Positions 1 to 12,700 of a DNA stretch of 64,000 bases are shown piece by piece. The notes beneath the pieces are model-generated. The model had not been told where the DNA came from, ran no database searches, and saw only the letters and a list, made by a program, of their open reading frames with translations. The translations under genes and the position numbers were made by a program. The stretch comes from Primula veris (Eukaryota; Streptophyta; Magnoliopsida; Ericales; Primulaceae), in contig OY821740.1 of assembly GCA_963682055.1 (NCBI GenBank), positions 40,196,795-40,260,794 of the forward strand, in the 5' to 3' direction. Position 1 is the first letter of the stretch, and each line of letters starts with the position of its first letter.

Positions 1-568
1 TTAATCAGTAGATATATCACAATATGTGCAACCCAAGCAATTGAAACAATTAACCTGCAAAAAACAAGCATGTAACACACTCATTATAAATCCCATCAAA
101 CCATAACATGAAAGTGTGAATAATACGGAAAATGCATGTTATTAGCAAACAGACTGTACTCAGGAAAAAATAATGCAAGAAAAGAAAGAGGGGTAATAGT
201 CTAAACTTTAGAAATGAAACCAACAACAATTTCACGAGCAGAAAAGAAATCATAAGAATCAGGAACCTTGAATTTAATAAAATAAATAAATGCCTTTTGA
301 ATTACTAATTACTCTCCAACCATTCATTACTTTCACAGTTGGCTAAGCATACTACACTAATGAGAACATGCAAATAGAACATAATATCCCTCTGAAGCTC
401 AGTCTGTCTAGGGAATTTGTTGGCATTTTCATGCATCTATGATCTACCTAACTAAGTAATTAAGTAAAGAAAGGAAAAAAGGATTGCAAGCCGCAATTGC
501 TTTTTTCTTGAAACTGATAATAATATTGACAGGGTTAACAAAAGATCGATACATAAACTTCCACTTAC

Positions 569-3500
569 CCAACAACACCCAATATTAGTTTGGCCAGGTA
601 ACCAAGAACGGTCATAGCCCAAGCAGTTTCAGCCTGAACAAATAAATCAGGAAAATAAGGAAAGGCCAAATTTAACAAGATGCAGATTTTCAGAATATAT
701 ATACTTTAGGCCTCTTACCTTTTCACCTTGCGGGTACATCTCTTCCAAAGCCGTTACATCTTCTTCCAGAAGAAGCAGCTCCTGCAAGGTTTATACAAGT
801 GAAAAGAGAGGCAAGAAAGTTAATGTCGAGCAGCAAGTCAAGTACTTATTTGCTTGTAAGTAGTTCTACAATCTGAATATAAATAAATAAATAAATACAC
901 ATACACAAACATAGTAACAGCATCCATTCTTCTTAATAACCCAAAAATGACTTATTTGATTTCACCACTACTTTTTTAAAACCTAGGGAGTTATTTTACA
1001 CAACTTCACAATTAAACCTTGCCAGACATTAACTTTGGCTCCATCCTCTATTAAACTCAAATTAGCACACGTGAAAAACATATACGTGCTCCACAGAGAT
1101 ACTCGTGACAATGATGAACATACAAGAACGAAGCTCCAAGCCAAAATTCAGTTACACCAAGTGATGTACAGTTATTAATCATGAAATTAAGTTTAGAGAT
1201 TTTAGGCAGAAAGGAAAGGAAAGCTCCATAAATCCTTTTAAAGTAATATCCGGTTCCAACTTATATTGTGAGGACTCGATAGAAGAACAAGCCGACAAAC
1301 ACTTGTATGGATAATTAGAGATGGTGTTTTTCCATAATGGAACAAAAAAAAAACATATATACAAGTACACATGATTTGTTGTTCACAATTACCTAGTAAA
1401 CGGAAATAAATTAAAGATTCTTCGGTAGTCTTTTAGGCCTTCTATTTTTCTCAGTCAAAAGTCATGACATTATTTGAGTTCATTCTCGAGAATTTTCTAG
1501 CAATAGTTAGTCAAGGTTAAAGAAAAAATTAAGACATAGGGATCGATATTCATGTACCCTTGGTCCTAACAAGCAGATTTAAGACTGTTCAGCTGCCTGA
1601 GTCAATTCAAAGTTGTATCAAGAAGAAAAAATTGGTATTCTGCACAAACTTTTAGATCCAAGGCGTTCTATCCCACCAACTCGATTTGTGATGTTTATTA
1701 TACTTTACTGGTTTTCAACTTTTTCACTTATCAGTATGCATTTGTTAAATTTTCCCCTTATTATCATGAATCATGAATCTTTTAACTTGTAAAATACTTC
1801 TAGCTAAATAAAAAAAATCAAAAAAGAGATACAAATCCACTGTGTCTCTATGCTGGAACCAAATATACCATGCCGAAATGGCAACACTAACTTGAGACAA
1901 TATAGATCTAAGACGAAAGTAGCTTCACCTTTTCAACTGCTTTAACGTTTTTCCGCCACTTTCTTCCCTTTGAGCCACTCCTTTCTTCCTGATGAAGTGC
2001 ATCGGTTGCTTTTTTCAGTTCTTTAGCCTTCTTACCTAGTTCAGTTGCTTCCTACAATTTGCAATAATAGTTAAGTATAAAATTGATATAGCACGTCAAT
2101 GATAATCCTTTATTAACTGCACAGGTATAAGTAATTGTCAAAAATCAACAAGGCCACGTCGTAATCTATTAGTTCAAACCTGAAGAAATTAAGGCCGTGT
2201 TTGTTTGCAAGATAGTCAAAGGGGGTATGATTTGTAAGTAGGCCATATTTGTACACCATTAAAAGGCACAAGTTATGACACCATCCATGTGTCATGAAAT
2301 ACCCTCTTAGGCAAGTAAATAGTAGTACCATATCTATTTAGTACCGAAGTACCCCTTTCTCCAAAATTCATCCAAACATGATATAAGGTGGGTCCCACCT
2401 TACAAATAATACTATAACCCCTCTTGTAATGCAAACAAACATGGCCTAAGTGGCTAAGCATATAGCTAAGTAGATCGAATGATTCTAAGGTGTCCACATG
2501 GTGAAAAGATACCTTAATATACTGTGAGCGGGTGATCACAGCTTTAGGGCGTCGAACGAAAGAAAAGATAAGCCCTAATGGCAAACATGCAATCCCAACA
2601 CCACCAAAAATCTGGTCAGATAACAACATGTTAGTATGATATGGAGGATGAGATTAGTATTTTTTTATTATATCGTAATATAGGATTCCATTACAGTGCA
2701 GGCAAGTAAAGAACGAGCTTAGTTGTGCAAAAAAACCTGAAATTACGTTTACCAAAAAACAACTGGAAAATATTTCTTGCTACTGCAAATAGCTGGCTAA
2801 AATAACCTTCTTGTACAACAATTCAGATAAGAGAGTCGCTAGTTAGGCACATAATAAAATTTCCAGGTCATGTCCTTTTCAATAAATACACTGTCTAGAA
2901 TGCTCAACAAAAACAAGAATTTATAACTACATGCAAGAGGAAACAATAATATCAACTCTAAAACTATCTGTTTACAATTAAGTACACAGAAAAATAGAAG
3001 AAAAAAAAAAGGAGATGACAGCTTCAAAAACTTAAGGGTTGACTTACAGTGAATAGAACAGAGCCAACAATGGTGGCAAGAGCAACGACATATTCAGGAA
3101 ATGTAGTGCGCATGGTCCATGTAGTCTCTGATGAAGCATTGGCAGAATATGCTGAACACTGAATTAAAAAACGAGCACGCTATTGTTCATCAAGCCCTTA
3201 TTTATGCTGAGAAATATGCAGAGAATGAAGAGCAATAATTCATAGAACAAAAAAACAACAGTGCTGGTATAGACTAATCTTAACCTGACGTGAAGCACTG
3301 CCAGTGCCAACACATTGTTGATTGTTAGAGAAGTCCCACGAAGTGGGGAAATTAGCAACCCCAGAAGAGAGGTGTCTCACAGTAAAATCAACTTTCCCAA
3401 TAACCCCTAATAAAAAAATAAAAGACACAGATAAATTTGGGTGTGAAATGTGTTGCCAAAAAAAAGCAAGAAAGTCCAATGGAGAAAGAAAAGGAGGTCA

Positions 3501-6255
3501 GGACTTCATCAAAAGAAGAAAGCCCTTGGACAAGCAATATTCCAATGTAATAAATCAAACAAGAAGAAGAAGCACTGGTTAATTATACCAATTTTACAAG
3601 ATTAAGTGAACGAACCCAACAACTCGTTCAAATCTAGATTTAAATGTAAGGGGCCTGCCATCCTGCTTGGTGTGTCCGATAACTCTCGAACTTATAGTCA
3701 AGTTAATCTCGGTAACAGTGGCTTTTATTTTAATTAAATATGTGAGTAGGAGAGTGAGAGATGAATTTCCTTACAAAACATTACTTAAACCAAACATAAA
3801 AGCTTCTTCACTAACACTTCCTAGAGAATTTAAAAGCCTTTTTTATAAGAGAAAAAAACACATTCTTTCCAAACACCGGTATAGCTTACTATACTTTCAA
3901 CACAAACTCTAAATAGACAACTAATAGTGCTAACTGAAAATATATTTCTCCAACAACTTAATAAAAAAAATGTGTTTAAAGGGTCACCGAAAAGATACGT
4001 GCAAGAAACATAGTAATTCGAATAAATAACATAGATATGCAGAGCACAGAGAAGCAACGTAGCATATGTGGTATATCATATGGAAATGTAGCAAGAAAAA
4101 CAGAACAGAAGCAAACAGAAACTGACCATACAAGATCCCAAGCACCAGACCGCAGATAATAACAGATGCTGTCACCCACATCAGCGCGCTCTTCATCCGT
4201 TTACCAACAGTCCTGTGCATAATGAATAAATATTAAATACACAGAAAGATATATTATTTATATATGAACTTGAAGTATTCACGTGTCCTGGTCGCCCTAC
4301 TAGTAAAACTAAAACATAGCGAAAGGGAAACGACAAACATAACAACCGCATCCTCAATGTAAATCACAAACCACAGATCCTAGAGAGACCTCAACTAGTT
4401 CAAATGAACCTTACTGCTTAAAAACTACTGCAACACCCATGCATTCTCTAAATTAAACACATACACCCTTACAATTGCAAGAAAATAATACTGCATCAAA
4501 TAAGAGAAACACCTTAATAACGACTTGTCCTAAAGTATTATCCAGACAAATCATGAAGAACATCTAAAATTAAAACATTAAATTACCAACTCACTCAATT
4601 ACTGCCCCCTCAAATGGACCTAAACATTTCATAAACTACTATAACACTATCTTAATTAAAAATAAAAACTCCTCCAATTTTCAAGCAATCACAAGTTGCA
4701 ATACATTGATAAGTGTGTTTACCCCAAACATTCAAACTAATTCAAATTACCACCTTCGAACAGAGCAAAACATTCCAACAACTACACTAACACTCCTACA
4801 TTCTCTTAATTAAGCACACGCACACCTCCAATCCACACAACAACAGTAAATTAAAAGAGGGGAAAAACAATAATTACTTGTCCTGGTCGCCCTCGTAGTT
4901 AATAATGGGGAACAATCTCGTATAGAAACCCTAAAGTAACCAACTAATCAAACTACACCCTAAAATTATAAAATGGACCCAAACATTCCAAAAACTTCTT
5001 CTCTAAGTAAAGCATAAACACCCCTCCAAAAGCACAATTAACACATAATAACAGAAACCTACCAACTAATTCACATTATTACCCTCAAACAGTTAAACAG
5101 ACCCAAACATTTGAACAACTACGCTAAAACTCCTACATTCTCTTAATTAAACACAAACACCCCTCCAATTTCAAGCAATGACAAGTCGGTCCACAAAACC
5201 GCAATCAAAACCCACACAACAAAAAGCAACAAATTACGTGTCCTGGTCGCCCTCGTAGAAGAACATAGCGAACGGGATTACAAAAAACACAAGAACCCTA
5301 AACTTACCAATAACTGCAATAACAGCCCTACATTCTCTTAATTAAACACAAACACCCCTCTAATTCCAAGCAATGGCAACTCGGTCCACAAAACTGCAAT
5401 CAAGCCCACACAACAACATTAAACAAAAGCCAAATTTTGAAAAGAAAAACAGCAAGAATTACTTGTCCTGGTCGCCCTCCTAGCAAATCATAGCGAACGG
5501 AATAACAAAAAACACAAGCCCCCCCTATAATGGACCCATAAATTTTCAACAAATACATTAACGGTCTTACATTTTCTTATAGTTAACACAAACACCCCTC
5601 CAATTTCAAGCAACGACAACTTGGTCCACAAATCTGCAATCAAACTCATATGAACATTCCAACAACTACACTAACAGTCCTACATTCTCTAAATAATGCA
5701 TAAAACACCCCACCAATTTCAAGCAACGGCAAGTTGGTCTACAAAAGCACAATTAACATGTAATAACAGTAAACTACCAACTAATTCTAATTATAACCCT
5801 CAAACAGACCCAAACGTTCCAACATCTACACTAAAAAACCCTACATTCTCTAAATCAAACACAAACACCCCTCCAATTCACACAATAACAAAAGCAACAA
5901 ATTACTTGTCCTGGTCGCCCTCGTAGTAAAACATAGCAAACGGGATAACAAAGAACACAAGCACCGCATCGACAATATAAATCACAAGCCACAAATCCTT
6001 CATCGGCAGCGTGAGAGAACACGCCCCGTTGTAGATCGCATGCCTACACGCCTGCCTGTTCGCCACGTCAGCAGGCAACATCAGAATCGAAATAGCGGCG
6101 ACGGATAAACCCAAAACTACGACGATTTTGGGGAAATAAGCCTGGTTCTTGTCGTCAGGATGTTGAAAGTTAATTAATAAATAAACGTTGAATAAAAGAA
6201 CGAGGATTGATACGACTATTGCCACAATCACTAGGGCTAGGTTGAAATCCCCCAT
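569..6255 (-). CDS. LMBR1/LIMR-family multi-pass membrane protein, 5' part (3' end lies left of the window)
   Basis: The gene has eight exons in the window: 6255-5906, 4212-4127, 3406-3285, 3158-3048, 2611-2513, 2051-1929, 781-719 and 633-569. All have GT-AG borders and stay in frame for 339 complete codons. The product opens MGDFNLALVIVAIVV and contains LPADVANRQACRHAIYNG, FPEYVVALATIVGSVLFT and GIACLPLGLIFSF. These match the plant LIMR/LMBR1-domain proteins (Arabidopsis At3g08930/At5g01460 type, about 510 aa), so roughly the last third is missing. Hydrophobic segments fall near residues 7-28, 42-62 and 85-108, with more in exons 2, 4 and 5. A charged, coiled-coil-like stretch spans exons 6-7. 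The family is related to lipocalin-receptor-like proteins; its plant function is poorly defined. The start is the first ATG, preceded by an AT-rich leader. Intron 1 (1.7 kb) is unusual and is described separately. Confidence 0.93.
2193..2446. mobile_element. Tourist-like (PIF/Harbinger) MITE, 254 bp, in an LMBR1-like intron
   Basis: The left end reads GGCCGTGTTTGTTTGCA and the right end is its near-perfect inverse complement (GGCCATGTTTGTTTGCA). The element is flanked by the 3-bp target duplication TAA (2190-2192 and 2447-2449). That TSD length and the TIR type are those of PIF/Harbinger-derived Tourist MITEs. It lies in the intron between exons 5 and 6 and has no coding capacity. Confidence 0.85.
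4278..5530 (-). repeat. Array of degenerate copies of the exon 1 end and 5' splice site within LMBR1-like intron 1
   Basis: The true end of exon 1 (from 5906) reads GGCGACCAGGACAA followed by the GTAAT donor. Copies of this boundary recur inside the intron at about 5459-5520, 5232-5297, 4873-4922 and 4278-4382. The last extends through about 105 bases of exon 1 sequence, and several others retain the upstream part encoding the PFAMFYYEG region. Intronic modules between them are also repeated, including CACAAACACCCCTCCAATTT and a following block with GGTCCACAAA. The unit has therefore been amplified as exon end plus intron start. Each copy carries a potential donor (GTAAT or GTGAAT). Confidence 0.85.
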
Positions 6256-6304
6256 TATTATTCACCGGATCGGAAAATAACGAGGTTATATATTTATATG
6301 TGAT

Positions 6305-6335
<31 letters not shown>

Positions 6336-6431
6336 GTGTTTGTGTGTCGTCGATTTGTTTTGTGTACGTATATAGAGAGAGGGGGCCGGCGGTTATCGTG
6401 TTGGCCGGGGGCAAATACAGGGTGGAGTTGC

Positions 6432-6443
6432 ATATAAATATAT
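6432..6443 (-). promoter_or_regulatory. Possible TATA box of the LMBR1-like gene
   Basis: On the minus strand there is a TATATTTATATG stretch about 180 bases upstream of the start codon. A second AT-rich block (TA repeat, 6285-6330) lies closer to the ATG and could serve instead. The choice between them is a guess. Confidence 0.35.
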
Positions 6444-6529
6444 AAAACTAACATAATAGTATAGATAAATAAGGACGTAAAGATTGGTTTATTGCATGAT
6501 TGGTTTCTTGTGATTTTAAATTAGTCCTT

Positions 6530-7310
6530 TCTGGTCCTTCTGGGTATGGGTGTACATATTTACTTTGTCTAAATTATAGTATGATCAATTGCATAATTTA
6601 CAAACCATCTTTTGTAATTTATACAATGAAGTCTTTTAAAAATATATAAATAATTATGTCTAGTGTAACTTTTAATTTTAGCTTTTTTTAAATTCGAACT
6701 AATTGAGTAAACCAAACCGATTGAAAATTGTTTGTTTTGCTTTGGTTTAAATAATTATTATTTTGGTTCAAACCGATGACTCTTAATGGGTTCGACTTGT
6801 GTTTTTTGTTGTTATTATGTTTTGTTTGTTAGGTAAAATTTATATATGATCCTCCTAATATAGAATAATGATAGTATCCAAATTTTACTTGTATATCTGG
6901 TCCTTGTGGGTATGTATGGGTGTACATATTTACTTGTATGAACTATAGTACGAAATTATGAATTACATAATTTTTTTTTATAATTTACAAACCATCTTTT
7001 ATAATGTCGAAGTCTTTTAAAAATATAAATAATTATGTCTGGTGTAACTTTTGATCTTAGTTTTTTTTTAATTTGAACCGACCGAACCGGAGTAAACCAA
7101 ACCGGTTGAAAATGGTTTGGTTTGCTTCGGTTTCAGTTATTATTATTTTGGTTCAAACCGATGACTTTTAATGGGTTCGACTTGTGTTTTTGGTTGTTGT
7201 TTGTATTTGATAGATGGGAACTCGATTCCTTAAAATTAATGAAATAGTAACACATTTAGTTAAGATTTATATTTGATCATATAGAATAATGATAGTCTCC
7301 AAATTTTATC
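6530..7310. repeat. Tandem direct duplication (two units of about 360-410 bp), intergenic
   Basis: Unit 1 (about 6530-6890) and unit 2 (about 6898-7310) align along their length. Both start with a TGGTCC...GGGTATG block, contain GGTGTACATATTTACTT, an ACAAACCATCTTTT block and a CGGTT-type tract (AACCAAACCG, GGTTCAAACCGATGAC), and end with AATAGAATAATGATAGT. They differ by scattered substitutions and small indels. No gene is seen in either. Confidence 0.8.
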
Positions 7311-9640
7311 AAAAGTGAAAGATTGTATTTTAATGTACGAAATGAAATTCATGTGATGTGTGTAGTTAATATTAGTAGATAAAAATTACATAGTGTTAAA
7401 TTGAGGTTTGAACCATTTTTATCAAGTTAAAATACATATCTCATACCCGAGTATATGATCTGTAAAATCGTAATTTCTAGCCCCTCAACTACCGATATCA
7501 TACAAAAGAGATGAGTACAGTCCATTTTGTGTGTCATTAATTTATTAGACAGAAAGTGTGGTTTGTTCTGTTTTGTTATTTCATAAAATTAACTTTATGA
7601 AAAATAAAGTTAATTTATGAGTTTGAGTTGGGTTGAAATAAAATAAAATAAAATAAAACTTCATACATAACACTCGTTTAAATAGATTGGACTGTACGTG
7701 TCTATTTAAGAATTAATATGATGCGACGGTGCAAATGTAATGATACGAAATTAAAACTCAAAAGAAACCATGTACTGATGTCATATTTATGTTAGTGAAT
7801 TACACGAAATAACTAATGTTTTAGGAAATTTCATTTCTAGTTCCATCGTTTTATATCCTCGACTTTTTTAATAACATAACTAAAAATTGTCATCAAGTTA
7901 ATAAATATGTTAATTCTCAATCAATCACTTTTGCTCAATCTCGAATTTCAAATCTTAATGTGGTCTTGATAAATGTTCATTTTATTTACAAAAACATCGT
8001 TACCGATTACAAACCTTCAAAACACATTTATTCGTGAAATGTTCACTTTTTACTCTAAAGCGTTTTCTCATCACAAAAATCGGGTTTCATTTATCTCAAT
8101 GGGTCTTTTCCATTGAAATCGATTGTTTTCATCAACAAATTGAGGGGGTTATTTGTAAAATACCCATAGTCCATGAGTTTTATCCATAGTTCACACATAG
8201 AGTTTTAATTTGTTTTCATATTACTCCGTCCATCATGTCTGCGCCGCTTACTCGGCGGCCATAAATTTGTTGATCAAAGTTTATTTTGTCATCGTCTTCA
8301 TATTATGGTCACTGTTACATTTAATGTGATAGCATGTGATACAACATGTAAAAGCGGGTTAGTGGCTTTGTTTTATTTATTTTGATGTGCATATTCATTG
8401 ATGACTTAGTTTCGTTTAGTTTTGACAACCGGTTTTATTAGGAAACTAATTTTGAATAAAATTTTATTATCAGTGCATGATTTCGCCTATAAAACGTTTC
8501 ATTAAGTAAGATATAATTTGACGGTAATATAAGGTCACACTGGTATATGTCTTGCTTTGAATACATTCTATTCAATAGTTAAACAATTTGTTTAATGTGC
8601 ATCATGTTTCTGTAATGTACGTTTAAATTGACTTTGATGGCATTGTATCCTTAAAAAAAGAAACTTGTTGGTTAACTAACATCCAAATCATTGATTATCA
8701 CAATTGTCAATATCATATAAAGCTATTACAAATTAGAATAAATGTTAAAATTCTCAAAATCTCGCAAGTGAGTAACATGCCGTTATATTTAATGATACAA
8801 TCAAACACGAACTACTTATGGTTATTGCTAAAGTGTTTGTAACTCAATTGGAACGAAGTCATACAAGTTTAACCACCGTTTGAGTTAAAGACTTGAGAAT
8901 GCATTATCCTTTCAATACTTATTAGAAAGTCGCAATTTTTACTCCTATCCCGCTCAAATACATATGTAGCGAGAACTCAATGTGGTGTAAGGAAACCATA
9001 CTTTTAAAATCATTATCAATCGTTTCTAATTTTTGTATGTCTACACATGACTATCTTCATGCTATTTAACGTGTGTATATAAGTTCAGTTGTTTTAAAAA
9101 AGAGACATAGCTATACAAACATGATACATGTAAAAAAAAAAAAAAAACTCTCCATCAGATTACATCTATAACTGCTAACAAATTTGCTCCATTTCATTAA
9201 GAAAACTATTTATATGAGAAAATTCACAATACTAAGCAGTATGATAAGAAAAATAAAAGTAACGAACTATTTAAAAAAAAAACATAAATAAATAAAAAGA
9301 AGTCAATGTTCAAAACATACTATTAACAAAAACGTACTATCAAAACATACAAAAGATAAAAATTCGATTCCCAAAATATACAAACATACAATTACACATA
9401 TTTATTAGAGTTGTATGTTTTGAAAATAAAATCATTAATTTGTATATTTTTGGTAATTACAATTGAAAATTTGTATATTTTAATAATGTTAGCATAAAAA
9501 AAAACATAAAAAAAAATGTAGGGTAGTAATCCCCCGTAGCGCGTAACAGGTAGTAGTAGTAAATACTAGCAGTAACAACGGTGAGTAATAAATAAGCAAA
9601 AATCCCACTTTAATTTTCCCCACTTTCATATTTCATTCGA
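7311..9640. other. AT-rich intergenic region without a recognisable gene
   Basis: I see no exon chain, tRNA or rRNA here. The block 9300-9500 is very AT-rich, with loosely self-complementary stretches (CAAAACATAC / GTATGTTTTG) that may be remnants of a MITE. Confidence 0.5.
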
Positions 9641-9645
9641 GATCT

Positions 9646-9714
9646 GCGCTCTCTCTCTCTCTCTCTCTCTCTAACTCTCTTATCTATATCTCGCTCCATC
9701 TTTCTGTAGCGGCG
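9646..9714 (+). promoter_or_regulatory. CT-repeat 5' leader of the TMN gene
   Basis: A (CT)n tract at about 9650-9673 and a pyrimidine-rich stretch lead directly to the ATG at 9715. CT-rich leaders of this kind are typical of plant 5'UTRs. An AT-rich TAATAAATAAG at about 9587-9597 is a weak TATA candidate. Confidence 0.5.
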
Positions 9715-12700
9715 ATGGAGCTGAGAATGTCGATGACGTTGTTTTTGATGGTGACGCACGTGCTTATGATATCTACGCACGTGCGATCGGACGGATCCGA
9801 TCATAAGTACAAACACGGCGATGTTGTACCTTTATATGCTAATAAGGTCGGACCCTTTCATAATCCCAGGTATATCTCTCTCTCTCTATATATCTATCTT
9901 TCTATATCTATATGTTTCTATATGTGTGTGTATATATATATATATATTTGGCCCGGTTAAATGAACAGTGGCACATGATTTTAAACATACATGGAAATAG
10001 AGGGTCCAGATCAGTAGGTTTAATCTGGACTATTTATTTCCATGTATGTCTACAATCATGTATCAATTTGTGTTCATATAACCGGCCCCGTATATATATA
10101 TATGTATGTATTTATGTGTATGGCTGTTTTGATCTGATCCAGTGTTTGCTTGATTTTGAGATGAGTTTCTCTGATATGTTGTTGATTTTAGTTTTATCAG
10201 ATTCTCGTGGTGTATGCATTTTAAGGATTTGATTGTGTTTTTGTGCACAAAGCGAATAAATTATGTAATTATAGAATTTTTTGCAATGTCCTACATAGTT
10301 GATTCATTTACTTACTGATCTGGTTTTTTTGTTCCATTGAGTTTGTTATCTACTTTTAATTGACTTTTGTTAATGAATTTTAAGGATTTGATTGTGTTTT
10401 TGTACACAAAGCTAACAAACTATATAATTGATCAATTTAGTCACTGATCTGATTTTTTGTTTGATTTTGTTAATTAATTTTTAATGGACGATTGTCAGTG
10501 ATGCTGGTTTTTGGGGATAATTTTGTCAATTTGGTGCATTAATTTATTTGTTTTGTTAACAATTAGTTCACGAAATGTATTAAATTTTTTACTAATTTTT
10601 ACTCCATCCTCAGATAAAATAAGTGATCAAATTAAGAATATTGGTTCAATTTTGATGTGTTTATCTAATCCGTTGCTGATATAGCATCTCTGCATATTCT
10701 CGGTTAATTATACTAATTGATACAAAGTTAGCATTTTTATTTGTATAGTCATTAATTACAGCTATTCAGGTAATCTCTTGAATTATATTAGTATTACAGG
10801 TATTCAAATGGTTTAATAACGAATTTGTTTCAGCCGATTAGATCACATTTAACTAATTTTCTTAAACCTCTTATGTTGCATGCGCATCTCAAAACCTCAT
10901 TTTTAGCAACCCGCATGAGTCACGACCCCAGAATATACATCCGTAGTTTCTAGGATGTATATCTTGCTAGTTTCTTCAGATGCAAAAATAACCTAAAATG
11001 ACCAATTATATATATTACAATTCACATAGTGATAACAAAACGGAACTACTTTTGCACCCTCCTCATCGCGTGTTTATTACTCAGGAGCAGAAATTTTATC
11101 CTAAGCACTCGTTTGGTAACAGCTTTTTTGGTCTGATTTGTTAAAATTTTTATTATAAAATCACTGGGTGTTTTGACTCGGATTATTTAGCTTTCAAGAA
11201 TCTGATTTTTAGGCTAAAAGGCTAAAAATCCAAAGTCTGGATTTTCGTTGGATTTTTGAAACAGGTTTTTTTGAGTCTGATTTTTGACCAGAAAATATGT
11301 TTACCAAATGGAGCCTAAATGTGGACAAGTATCTAACATATGAGGGCTTACCAACTTGTATTAGTTTTCTTGCACCATGCGTCCATTTATATTGGAATCT
11401 CGTAATTCTGATCTTGATTATCAGTTTAACCAGTTTATTAGGTGAGATAACTCTTATTATGTAGATGAGTTAGACACAACTGAAAATATTTATTCCATCT
11501 ATAGGTTAAAGTTTGCTTTTGTTTTTGTTCTTGTATGCGCAGGCTTTCCCATTGTAGTAATGAGACCGGTATAAACTTGTTTTTTAGAATGGCTAAATTG
11601 TATATGAATACTAATAAACACATTTTGTTCATGTATGTGGTTAACAGCCAAGCTTGAATAGTATCTGAAGGATAGGATGAAAAGTAATGTTTGTTGCTCC
11701 TACTTGTGACTTCAATTAATAAAATGCATGCTTGATTTCAAACACAAATATCAATTGTTTGCGAAGTAACATGTAAGCGTCTCAGCACATTATATACCGG
11801 TTTGAGTAAACAACCAGCATAACTGTCATGTCAATGACGATTGCCCTATATTAAGTTTTGCATGAGTTTGATATGTGGACAAGGCTACTGATTAAGACTC
11901 CCTCTTTTACTGGTATACCTCCTCTGATTGTGGGCTATTGACACTCTCTTTTTGTTTTTCCCCCAGTGAAACATATCGCTACTTTGATTTGCCTTTCTGC
12001 ATCCCAGGTTCGTATTTGTCTACTCTTCATTTCTTACTGTAATAGTATCATTTTATTTGTTGTTTTAATGTGTGAATAAAGTCGAATCACCTTTTTGGCT
12101 AGTATTACATTTGTTTATGAATCACCATCTTCAATAATTTTTCCCAGCGTTTTTTTTAAGTGTTGGTAGAAGATCTTAACCCGTTTAGGTGGCTTATTTT
12201 GGCAGATGACTTCAAAGAGAAAAAAGAAGCTCTGGGTGAAGTTCTGAATGGAGACCGTTTAGTCAGTGCCCCTTACAAACTTGATTTCTTAATCGATAAA
12301 GACTCTGAAATTGTTTGCAAGAAGACACTGACAAAGGAAGAAGTTGCTCATTTCAGAAGTGCTGTTGAAAAAGATTACTATTTCCAGATGTATTATGACG
12401 ACTTACCCATCTGGGGTTTCTTAGGGAAAGTAGACAAGGAAGGTAAAATCGACTCTAGCGAGTATAAATACTACCTATTTAAGCACCTTCACTTTGAGAT
12501 CAGCTACAATAACGACCGTGTTATCGAAATTAATGTACGGACTGACCCCACTGCTCTTGTTGACGTTACCGAGGATAAAGACGTTGACATGGAATTTATG
12601 TATTCTGTTAAGTGGAAAGAAACTAGCATACCTTTTGAGAATCGAATGGCGAAATACTCCCAGTCTTCTTCGTTGCCACATCATTTGGAAATCCATTGGT

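Noticed and set aside
5696..5926. 76-codon plus-strand frame rich in Asn/Thr
   Set aside because: It overlaps the repeat array in intron 1 on the opposite strand and has no recognisable features.
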